Positions 55,940 through 64,000 of a DNA stretch of 64,000 nucleotides are shown here, in pieces. Location: contig CM077149.1 in the NCBI GenBank assembly GCA_039583875.1, positions 18,861,194 to 18,925,193 of the forward strand. The letters run 5' to 3'. The DNA comes from Platanthera guangdongensis. Taxonomy: Eukaryota; Streptophyta; Magnoliopsida; Asparagales; Orchidaceae. The notes under the pieces were generated by a model, which did no database searches, had not been told where the DNA came from, and saw only the letters and a program-made list of their open reading frames with translations. Position 1 is the stretch's first letter; the number at the start of each line of letters is the position of its first letter. Both the position numbers and the translations under genes were made by a program.

Positions 55940-56170
55940 TCTTGTGGTTGCCGGGCAGTTTGCCCATTCATCAAACTGCACGGCTTGGCGACTTGTATTT
56001 ATATTAAACTGTTTGTACATGATATTTTTTAGTCCCACATTGTTTATTTGTAATCTCTCACATCTCTTACATTCTATAAAAGAGAGACTATACCATGTAA
56101 CTGATACCTTTTTCAGAATACAAAAATTTCCGTTTGTCCAATTTTCGGACTTCTTTTTTCTGTTCGCACA
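55940..56170 (+). mobile_element. COP 3' LTR, last 231 bp
   Basis: It continues the COP LTR from the point of CHR-2 insertion to GTTCGCACA. TATAAAAG at about 56076 matches the promoter of the 5' LTR. It is followed by ctaaa, the right target-site copy. Confidence 0.95.
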
Positions 56171-57070
56171 CTAAAGAACTCCTAATTGAGTTCTGTCAGT
56201 TCCTGTGACCTCGTGTAGTCAATATGAGTGCATCAGAACTCGTTCAGTTGAACCCCAAGGTCATATAGTGAATGTGAGCATTTCTCGTAAAATGCAACGA
56301 GGGCAGATTTTGGATATCTACCTAGAGAACTCTGAATTGAGTTCTTTTGATTCCTGTGGCCTTATATAACCTAAATAGGTGCATCAGAACCCGTCACGTC
56401 ACAATACGAGGTCTAACGACAGTTTTACACACTTCGACCATTTTAGCGCGCTACGACGCGCAAATTTTGGACTTTCGCCAAACGGACTCCGATTCAACAC
56501 CAGTCAGTGGTGTTGGACTCGTGTGGTCAATATGAAGTCAACAGAAGACGTCCCAGTCAATTTCGATGATAATTGGTCAACTCGTGGCCAAATCAAGCGT
56601 ATGCGTGCACCGAAAAGCTTGCGCACACCAATTATGACACGACACCCGAACTTTGACCCGACTCCGATGACTTGGACCCACTTTGACTTTAACCAGCAAG
56701 AGGGACCCACCATAGGGTTGACTTGGTCAAACCCACATAAAAATACATTTTTTGGATTTTTCTCCAAGTAGGGGCCCACCTACTCTCCAAGGAAGGATGG
56801 ACCATGCCTCCCCATACTTTCCTTGGGCACCCAACCAGCAAGCCCCCATCCCACTACAAGTGGATGCCCACCCTACCCCTCCAACCTTCTTTTTCCCCCT
56901 TTCCTTTTCAAAGGCCCAAGCCCATGAGGGCATCATCCATTTTTCCCCACATGGGGGAAAATAAGGGACCTCTAGCTGTCCATGGACAGTTGGATGGTGG
57001 GGATTAATACCTCCCTAAGGAGGGATTAGTCCCACCTTACCAAATGAAGGGGAGCTCCCCTCCCCAACCC

Positions 57071-57077
57071 TATAAAG
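57071..57077 (+). promoter_or_regulatory. CHR-0 LTR TATA box
   Basis: TATAAAG after CCCAACCC and before a C/T-rich leader (ccaccccctctctttcccc), the usual context of a plant core promoter. Confidence 0.6.
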
Positions 57078-58733
57078 CCACCCCACCCCCTCTCTTTCCC
57101 CTAAGCCTTCAGAGCAACCTTCCTCCCCCTGCCCAACCCCCTATCAGAGCACTGGTGGCCGGAAAAAGGCAACCCAAGGAGTTCCTCCCCCTCCACCACC
57201 ACCACCAAACCATGGATGATCAAGCTGGCCCCTCCTAAGCCGACCAGACCCAGGTGGAACCTTCTCTCCCTCCCCATCTCCATTTTCGACGTGGTGCATG
57301 GCACTCCCGGCGGCCGGAGCACCGCCGACGCCACCCAAGCCTTGTTCCAGGCCAGGTGGCGCCCAAGGAGGAGAAATCCTCCCCCAACGCCGGTCGTGGA
57401 GTTGGGGGAGTGTTATCCCACTGGGGGCGGCAGCCCCCAGTGATGAAGAGCGGCGGTGTCGCTGGAAATCGCGGTTCCGGCGGCACCCACAAAAACAGAT
57501 TTTCTCTGTTTTACGATGGCGGCGGCGGCCGGTGGCGCATGGCCGCCAGACCACCGCCGGCGTGAAGCCCGACCCCCGGCGCGTCAGCCGGGGGTGGACT
57601 AATGGGTGGCAGGCTGCTCGATGAGCGGGGGTGCCGCGGTGGCGCCGGGAGCAGGGCCACCACCACCCCAAGCTCTCGGGAAGTTTAATTCTGGCGGCGG
57701 CCGGCGGCGCCAGGCCGCTAGACCACCGCCCAGAGAACTGCCGACCCCCGGCGAGCCGATCAGGGCCGACACCGGCTTCTGCGGCGATCTGCCGACGATG
57801 GTGGAGGTGGCTCAACCTCTGCACCGATGGCGAGAAGCAGCAGCCGCCCGAATTGGTGATGAAGATCGGGCGGCTGGCGTTATCTTAATTCCCGTCCCGC
57901 CTCAGCATCAACACCCCCCATAGCGGATCCACAGCCGATCCACTATGGGGGCAGAAGGATGAAAAGTATCCTGCGGCTCAATCTCAGCCGCAGGATCACG
58001 CTTTTCTGCTATTAGCAGATCAAATTAAGAGGCCATAATTTTGGAATTTTTTGAGGCCAAACCTAGGCCTCTCTAGGAGAGAAATGACCAACATGAAAAT
58101 GTTCCCCATGATGAGGGCTAACTCTTCAAAAAGTTTGAGAATTGTTGGAGTTAATTTAGTTTTTTTAAAAGCTAAAATAAAAGTTGTTTGGCTAAATTAA
58201 ATGCCCAAAACATCTTGGAAAATTATAAAAAAAATTACTAGGCTCATTTTAGGCCCTTCCAAGAGTTATATCAAAATTTGGAGTCACCGGAAAATGTTTT
58301 AGTATTTTTCCTAAAATATTGAAGCCTAGGGTCACGCACAGATTCCTTTTCCGCTCGTTTTCCCTAAAAGACGGAAATTGGAGTGCGCGACCACTCCTTA
58401 TAATTAAATAAGTACTTTAAACTATTTTATCGACAAGAACAGCTGAGGCAAGTGACTAAGCTCCGGGTTTTTCCAAGATTTCGTTAAACCATCGAGCGCC
58501 TCAACTCTCGGATGAATAAGGCATGCTCGGAAGATGAGAGTACGAGTGATGGCTTGGAGTTGTCCCTGGCGGCTAATAAGAATGTAACTCCTAGCCAACT
58601 AAGCCGTAATAAATATGGCACGACCAAATTAATTGGATCTTAATGATTGTTGAAACCCAACCAAATCTCCTTAAATCTTGAAGCCTCCTGAATAGGAGTG
58701 ATTGGATTACTAATCATTTTCTTTGTGTTTTCT

Positions 58734-59006
58734 CCAGTCTCGTACTGGTCATGCTTATTTTAGTACTTTCAATCCAGTACTACTCCAGTTTCGTACTGGT
58801 CAAGCTTATTTCAGTACTTTTTATTCAGTACTACTCCAATCCCGTACTGGTCAAGCTTATTTCAGTACTTTCTATTCAGTACTACTTCAGTCTCGTACTG
58901 GTCAGGCTTATTTCAGTACTTTCTATTTAGTACTACTCCAGTATTGTACTGGCCAGGATTATTTCTATACTTTCTATTCAGTACTACTTCAGTCTTGTAC
59001 TGGTCA
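58734..59006 (+). repeat. 51-bp tandem array
   Basis: GTACTGG recurs at 58742, 58793, 58844, 58895, 58946 and 58997, an exact 51-bp period with six units. Each contains the hairpin-prone CCAGT...GTACTGG and CAGTACT. It lies inside the CHR-0 LTR after the GC-rich leader. The 51-bp period is a multiple of three, so it stays open in one frame, but it does not look coding. Confidence 0.95.
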
Positions 59007-59629
59007 CATTTCATTCCAGCAGTTTAAATAAGCAACATAATCACCGCACTTATTCCCATTGCAATTTATTATTATAGTCCCGGGTCCTACTCTGACGAGC
59101 AGTCGTCGAGCCTTAGTTGGGGATAACCGGAGTTGAAGTAGTCCTCCAGGTCTAGCCCCAAATAAAACGCCCCCACGCTCCTTATCAAAAGTAGAGCTGA
59201 GTGCCGACGCCCAAAGTCTAAGCTTAGTAGGGGAGGTCGATGTAGACCCGATGTTTACATTGATTGCCTTCTATTTGATTGATTGTAAATTGCTTGCAGT
59301 GAAATATTGGCGGGTCAGTCCCTTCCGTAGACCGTTCGTACCAGTGCGGGAAGGTAGATGACTCAAGGTGACAGGGAGATGAGACCATGGGTGACCTGCC
59401 GTTATATTCCCCGCCGGGTTTTCCTCCGCTGGTTGGCTAAAACGATTCGTCGGATGTTGCTCACATCCAAGAGTAAACATGGTTGTATGTTAGGGCCTGG
59501 GGTTGTGCGGTATGATCACCACCAAAAGTGGCAGGACTGGCCACTATCACCGACGACCACATCGGTGAGGCCCGCGAGGCTCGCTACCCTGCTGAAATAG
59601 AAGCGGTCCAAACTATGTCGACATAGGGT

Positions 59630-59795
59630 TTGCGTGCGTGGCTATGAATGGCTGCATTGTGTACGCGGCTATGAATGCACGCGGTGTGTGCGCGGCTATG
59701 AATGCATGCGGTGTGTGCGCGGCTATGAATGCCTGCGGTGTGTGTGCGGCTATGAATTCCTGCGATGTGTGCGCGACTGTGAATGCTTGCGATAG
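59630..59795 (+). repeat. 27-bp tandem array
   Basis: GCGGCTATGAATGC with a G/T-rich tail (GTGTGTGC) repeats at 59642, 59669, 59696, 59723, 59750 and 59777. Units differ by one to four bases. It lies in the CHR-0 LTR, 0.6 kb after the 51-bp array. The period keeps a frame open on the - strand, again without coding signs. Confidence 0.95.
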
Positions 59796-60370
59796 AGTTC
59801 AGCATATGAAAACCTGATGTGTTGATGAGCTAGTAGAGCCTTGTTATAACCGATTTATACTACTGTTGCTTTTTTCGGTTATACAACATTCTTTTATAAT
59901 TGCTCCTAGCTGTTAATATATGAAATGTTGTGCTAACCCTCTCTTGCTTCAGCTATTTACTTTTGTTGGGTGAGTGCGTGCTTGTCCCCAGGATGTGTAT
60001 CCGGGGAGGAGATTTGTTTCTACTTAGCTCTGCGACTAACGGTTATTTGATTAACCATTCACAGGAGGTGGAGCGCCGTAGTGACCCACTGCTGCAAGAG
60101 ATTACGCCAGCAGCTAGGTCTACTCGAGCAGATGCACCCCCGCCGTCCCCAGAGTTTATAGACGTGAGTACTGCCGAGCAGCGTAGAGAGAGAGAGAGTA
60201 TGAGTGATATATATAACACATGTATAGCCCACAGGCTTATTTAAACGCTTAGGCTTCGGCCCTAGAACCTCTATGAAAATGATATGATATATATCTATCT
60301 GCAATGGTTTCTTGTTAATGCTTCCGCTATTCTTTGATGGGTTGTGAATATTATGATTCGGGCCGAGCAA

Positions 60371-60671
60371 GGCGGCCATCTAGTGCTTGGATAGGGTGGA
60401 TCGTTTCCCCTATGAGCACTGAGTGGATGTCTTGGGGCAATAGTACCCCTTCGGCCCGACTCGGGCAAAAGGTTTGGGGGGGGGGGGGCACTATACATTC
60501 CCCCAAAGCTAGACAAAGTCTTCTGAAGATAGTATCCATTACTCAGTAACACTCGTGACTGATATTAATGGCGAGAAGAAGTACTCGTACAACCTAGGGA
60601 TCTGCCCGGCAAGGACTTGAAAAAGTCGGGCCCTCACATTCCCTATTAACGCACTTCAACAAGAAGAAACC
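60371..60671 (+). other. Undefined stretch with a 13-G tract, before TAT-2 gag
   Basis: It has a 13-G run (60476-60488) and TATTAATGG near 60566. It may be the leader or LTR end of TAT-2, or the end of the CHR-0 LTR. No primer site was identified. Confidence 0.4.
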
Positions 60672-62052
60672 ATGGCCGCATCAGATAATGTGCTCATCGG
60701 AAGTACCACCCGCATAGAGGAGCAACAAGTTGAAGTGCTCATGCTCCTCAAAAATCTGGGAACGACCCAGACAGCCGCAGCGCCTCCAGCACCCACCGAC
60801 TAGGCTCCTGCTCCTATAATCCCTATTTCAGAGATTCATTTGGAGGAGGGATACGAAGAATACACAGAAGGATCGAGCACTTCACACCCTGCCCATTTTG
60901 CTAGGGCTACCGAAGCTGGGTAGTAGTAGCAGCGCCAGCGGGCGGCAGCCCTTGGAAATCCTGTCAGAAGACCCATCAGGGAGAAAATCAAAGAATTCAT
61001 GGTAGAAAAATATGGTCAGATTGGCCAGAGGGCCACATATCTGCATCTCACAGCCTGGGCTGGATCCCCGATGATATAAGAGATTTTGGCACATCATGTC
61101 CCAGTCAGGTTCAAATTGCCCAACATCGAGTCCTACGATGGGACCGATGACCCATTGGGACACATCAATCACTTCACCATAGTATTACTATTTTATAATG
61201 CTCCTGATCAACTCCTCAGCCAAGTTTTCCCGCCCAAGTTAAAAGGCCAGACTCAAATGTGGTTCCACTGCCTCAGGGAAGGAGCAATCTAAAGCTTTTC
61301 AGAGTTAACTTATCAATTTTTAGATCAGTTTGTGGCAAATCAAACGATTTTAAATGACCCTTGTTATCTATCCGTCATTGGTCTTAATGAAGGGGAAACC
61401 CACAAGGTATTCTTTTGTCGGTTCATGTCAGAAGCGAGGCAAATACCGGGGATAGATTCTGAGCTACTCCGAGGAGTCTTCTTAGGGGGACTCCGCCCCA
61501 ACGGATTTTTATTCAACATTAATGAGAGAAATAATCCTAACTATACTGATCTTGTGCAAAGGGTAGAGGCCCAAATCGTGGCTAATGAAGCCATGGAAGC
61601 TCATCGCTGACAGTTTGAGGGAGCAACAAAAAGGAAACGAGAAGAGCTAGCCTCGTGTCGACAGGAGGAGCACCTGAACAACACATGACCATAAGAGTAA
61701 TGAGGGGACCACCCTCTCAGAGTCTACCAAGAGTATATGTTGCTAAATACCTCACGTGCAAATTTGTTATATGCAATTCAAGATATTCCAGCATTGCGAA
61801 AGCCCCAAAAGATACCAGAAGGGAAGGAAGATCGAATGAAGTACTGTGATTTCTATAAGGGAGCATGTCACACCACCAGGGAATTTGTTAAACTAAAAGA
61901 CGAGATTGAGCGCCTAATTCACCAAGTAATCCTAGAAAGATTCTTCAAGACAAAACTCACAATCACCAGGCACAGCCCAAGAGAGAGCAATTGTAGCCCC
62001 ACTAGGAACCATAGGGGGCAGACAAGTTGTCGGGGTAGTAAAATCCATCTTT
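60672..62052 (+). pseudogene. TAT-2 gag
   Basis: The Met at 60672 (ACCATGG context) opens a frame that can be followed, with about eight stops (from 60801 on), to 62075. The Tat gag core is clear: VRFKLPNIESYDGTDDPLGH, PPKLKGQTQMWF, FMSEARQIPGIDSE. A zinc-like motif (YCDFYKGACHTTREF near 61850) has lost the second His and the last Cys of the Tat pattern. It is a second Tat-lineage element, on the + strand like TAT-1, with more decay. Confidence 0.8.
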
Positions 62053-62652
62053 ATGGGTCACTCATCCACCACTGATTTCATTACACGGCCCCTAGAAGAA
62101 AGCCAGAAAACCCAAGACAAAGAGGCAATAAGCTTTAGGGAAGAAGATCTAAAAGGATTGCTCACACTACAACATGATCCATTATTCAATAGTGCCGGGA
62201 TCGGAAACTCCAGTTTTCGTGTCAAGAGAATTCTAGTGGATAACGACAGGTCAGTAAATGCCATATTTATGACCGCACTACGCAGTATGAGAATCTCGAA
62301 GGACAAATTCCAACTAGCCTCCGGGCCCATCTATGGGTTCGATGGCGGGCTTATCCCTGTTAAAGGAACCATTGAACTCCCAGTAATCCTGAGAGAATTC
62401 CCAAAGCGAGCCACTCACGATATTAAGTTTGTATCAGTCGAGATAGAGTCACCCTACAATGCAATTTTCAAACGACCCCTTCAAGTGATTTTTGAGGCAA
62501 TTTCATCAATCCCCCATTTGGAAATAAAGTTCATCACCTCCGTAGGGGTTGGAGTCAAACGTGGGAATCAGAAGACCACATGCGCATGCTATCTACGACA
62601 GACACAACCTAGACAGGAAGCAACCATGGGCCTAGGAGTCATCGACGCTTGA
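62053..62652 (+). pseudogene. TAT-2 aspartic protease
   Basis: A 199-codon open frame, shifted by one relative to gag. The active site reads RILVDNDRSVNAIF (near 62228), with Asp replacing the Gly of D-N-G, which should destroy activity. The tail SPYNAIFKRPLQ matches the TAT-1 tail SYNAIFGRPL. RT is not found after it. Confidence 0.8.
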
Positions 62653-62889
62653 GAATCATCTACAAAAATGAGTCAGGAACCGGGTGGAAACACCTTACTA
62701 GGTTCTGACCCATAAAACTCTATCCTTAACACACCTATTATGACTAACTAGGACAAAAATACTGATATATATTTGCACACATATGCTATATACTGTCTAA
62801 TCTAATTGCTTTTGTTTGATTCTAACCCTGAGTGTTGTAGGAGTGGTCGAATCTCATCAACTCAACAACCAACAGTCAACATCACGATA
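62653..62889 (+). other. Spacer after TAT-2 protease
   Basis: Decayed sequence with stops in all + strand frames; no RT motif. TAT-2 seems to be broken here. Confidence 0.5.
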
Positions 62890-63287
62890 GTCCTTATTTG
62901 TCTTGAATCGAAGGTGCTCCCTTCTCCCCCGCGGTAAGGACATGTCGCAGGGCCACATCCCAATTGACCTATAATCGCTCGTGGTCGAAGTGCCCCCTTT
63001 GGTAATGCTAGGGCAACCTCCCCGCTCGCGTACGCCAAACGACTGGTAGGGTCCACCCATCGTCATCTTCAAGTGGCCTCTCACTACCTCTGATCAAAGG
63101 TGCGCCCTTATCCCCCTGTGGTAGGTCACGACACCGTCAGGGCCTGCCCCCTCGCAGCTTCCTCATTTAGAAGGTTGGTACTTTACCATCACAATCAACA
63201 AACGGCCGGTAGGGTCTACCCATTGACGTCTCTAACTAACCTCTCACTGCCTCGGATCGAAGGTGAGCCCTTCTCCCCCGCGGTAGG
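62890..63287 (+). repeat. Degenerate tandem repeat of about 175 bp
   Basis: ATCGAAGGTG..CCCTTCTCCCCCGCGGTAGG-like blocks recur at about 62906, 63088 and 63257, with CTGGTAGGGTCCACCCAT and CGGTAGGGTCTACCCAT blocks between them at about 63043 and 63205. There are about 2.3 units. It stands between TAT-2 and CHR-3 and may belong to the TAT-2 3' region, by analogy with the TAT-1 array, or be separate. Confidence 0.75.
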
Positions 63288-63516
63288 TGTAATGCCAAAA
63301 AATCCAAGGATTGGAAGTTAACGCACGGCGGTAGAGTTATCGTTGGCGTTAGCTGTGGAATTAAATCGTCTGAGGGCTCGGGAATCTACCGCGCGGCGGT
63401 AGTAAGCTAGCGCGTGACGCTACCACTCAATGCTTTCGATGAATCATCGAGAGGCCTACCGCGCGACAGAGAAAGATATCGCGTGGCGATATCACTCAAC
63501 GCACTCGACACACTCA
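63288..63516 (+). mobile_element. CHR-3: first 229 bp of a 5' LTR, rest deleted
   Basis: TGTAATGCC...CGACACACTCA matches the start of the LTR at 63561-63791, base for base except for scattered differences. It is joined directly to the last 44 bases of an internal region. The simplest reading is that most of the 5' LTR and the whole gene region were deleted in one event. Confidence 0.8.
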
Positions 63517-63560
63517 TTTAATAAAATTTTGGGGCGAAATTTCTTAAAGGTGGGGAGAAT
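63517..63560 (+). other. CHR-3 internal remnant with polypurine tract
   Basis: TTTTGGGGCGAAATTTC (the chromovirus end block) and AAAGGTGGGGAGAAT (63546-63560) precede the LTR start at 63561. Confidence 0.85.
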
Positions 63561-64000
63561 TGTAATGCCCCCAAAATCCAAGGATTGGAAGTTAACACGT
63601 GGCAGTAGAGTTAACATCGGTGTTAGCTATGAAATTAAATCGTCTGAGTGCTCGGGAATCTACCGCGCGGCGGTAGTAAGCTAGCATGTGGCGCTACCAC
63701 TCAACGCTTTCGATGAATCGTCAAGAGGCCTACCGCGCGGCGGTAGAAAGATATCGTGTCATGATATCACTAAACGCACTCGACACACTCAACACTTTTG
63801 ACAAAACGTTGAGTGACTACCGCGCGGCGGTAGTATGCTATCGCGTAGCGATAGTGCTCAACGCTCTCAACGCCTTCGGCGAAGCGTTGAGTGACTACCA
63901 TGCGGTAGTAGTGAGCTAACACGCGACGGTAGCTCGAGTTAAAGTACCGTTTGGCGGTAACTCGACGCGCGGTGGTAGCCTACCACGTGGTAGTAAGGTA
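63561..64000 (+). mobile_element. CHR-3 3' LTR, cut by window edge
   Basis: TGTAATGCCCCCAAAATCC marks the start of a chromovirus LTR. From about 63660 on it is an array of hairpins with 3-base loops: CTACCGC-GCG-GCGGTAG, ATATCGC-GTG-GCGATAT, CTATCGC-GTA-GCGATAG. Others are weaker. The LTR runs off the window. Confidence 0.85.

Larger units (their letters stand above)
13450..56170 (+). mobile_element. COP: Ty1/copia element split by three later elements
   Basis: The 5' LTR is 13450-13865; the 3' LTR is 40500-40684 plus 55940-56170 (185 + 231 = 416 bp, exactly the 5' LTR length). Flanks are ctaga on the left and ctaaa on the right, a 5-bp target duplication with one change. Coding blocks are gag 14201-15122, 18 bases of protease at 25113-25130, and protease to RNase H at 37391-40467. 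Subtracting the three inserts and their duplicated target sites leaves about 5.2 kb, a usual copia size. The domain order protease-integrase-RT-RNase H is that of copia. The clade was not determined. Confidence 0.95.
56176..60370 (+). mobile_element. CHR-0 3' LTR, remainder
   Basis: It continues from 13449 after removal of COP. A 161-bp direct repeat at its start contains CTAGAGAACTC (56333-56343), which is what the empty target would read; this supports the join. A TATAAAG box (57071-57077) and a GC-rich leader (57100-57930) follow, then an A/T-rich part and two tandem arrays (58734-59006 and 59630-59795). No gene is supported: the frames of up to 226 codons in the GC-rich part overlap in several frames on both strands. 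The right end is not defined by any second LTR or target copy; 60370 is a guess from the change of sequence character, and the LTR of TAT-2 may begin nearby. Confidence 0.55.
63388..64000. repeat. CTACCGCGCGGCGGTAG-type hairpin array in CHR-3
   Basis: Short stems of 7 bp with loops GCG, GTG or GTA recur about every 25-45 bases in both the truncated 5' LTR (from 63388) and the 3' LTR (from 63660). Arm sequences vary, but the symmetry is kept. Spacing is irregular, and no separate spacer set exists as in CRISPR. Confidence 0.85.

Noticed and set aside
57144..57923. Long overlapping open frames on both strands (up to 226 codons) in a GC-rich part
   Set aside because: Three or more frames are open at once, no motif is recognised and the region follows the CHR-0 TATA box as a leader. 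High GC alone explains the lack of stops.
59930..60244. A 104-codon open frame near the end of the CHR-0 LTR
   Set aside because: No domain, no conserved neighbour and it lies in LTR sequence. It may be part of a transcribed leader but is not supported as a protein.

Overview
The window is a piece of a large, repeat-rich plant nuclear genome, almost certainly an angiosperm. It is built essentially entirely of LTR retrotransposons. Tat-type gypsy elements with a second RNase H, chromoviruses with 2.5-5 kb LTRs, Sireviruses with an envelope-like gene, and Met-tRNA primer sites are all plant lineages. I found no host gene, rRNA, tRNA gene or CRISPR array, so the species cannot be fixed. Element names used here: SIR-1, SIR-2 (Sirevirus-type copia); COP (another copia); TAT-1, TAT-2 (Tat-lineage gypsy); CHR-0, CHR-1, CHR-2, CHR-3 (chromovirus gypsy).

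The layout is nested. The outer element is CHR-0 (+ strand), whose 5' part lies off the left edge. TAT-1 sits in its pol gene (TAT-1 ends near 11887), and SIR-1 sits in the TAT-1 gag gene (SIR-1 3' LTR 131-1740). CHR-0 pol resumes at 11888 and its 3' LTR starts at 13336. That LTR is split by COP (13450-56170, TSD ctaga/ctaaa) and resumes after 56175, running to about 60370. COP is itself split three times: by CHR-1 (15123-25107, + strand, TSD catcg), by SIR-2 (25131-37385, - strand, TSD taatc), and in its 3' LTR by CHR-2 (40685-55934, - strand, TSD ctttc). Removing the inserts leaves a 5.2 kb copia with two 416-bp LTRs. After CHR-0 come a decayed TAT-2 gag-protease (60672-62652), a tandem-repeat stretch, and the left part of CHR-3 (63288 to the right edge).

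The LTR pairs differ by about 10% (COP), 5-8% (CHR-1), 2-3% (CHR-2) and 0.4% (SIR-2), counted by eye. This agrees with the nesting order. Most gag-pol frames are broken by stops that look like C-to-T or G-to-A changes, and by a few frameshifts, two of them at long G tracts. The longest open frame is an 862-codon TAT-1 pol with intact RT, dual RNase H and integrase motifs.

The most interesting content is in the 3' region of TAT-1. A 145-bp tandem array is followed by two antisense, intron-containing genes, each with its own TATA box; one has two overlapping E2F-type sites directly upstream of its TATA box. Also notable are arrays of short palindromes in the LTR upstream halves of four different families, including a 38-bp perfect palindrome in SIR-1, and a shared phase-1 intron at the gag-protease junction of CHR-1 and CHR-2.
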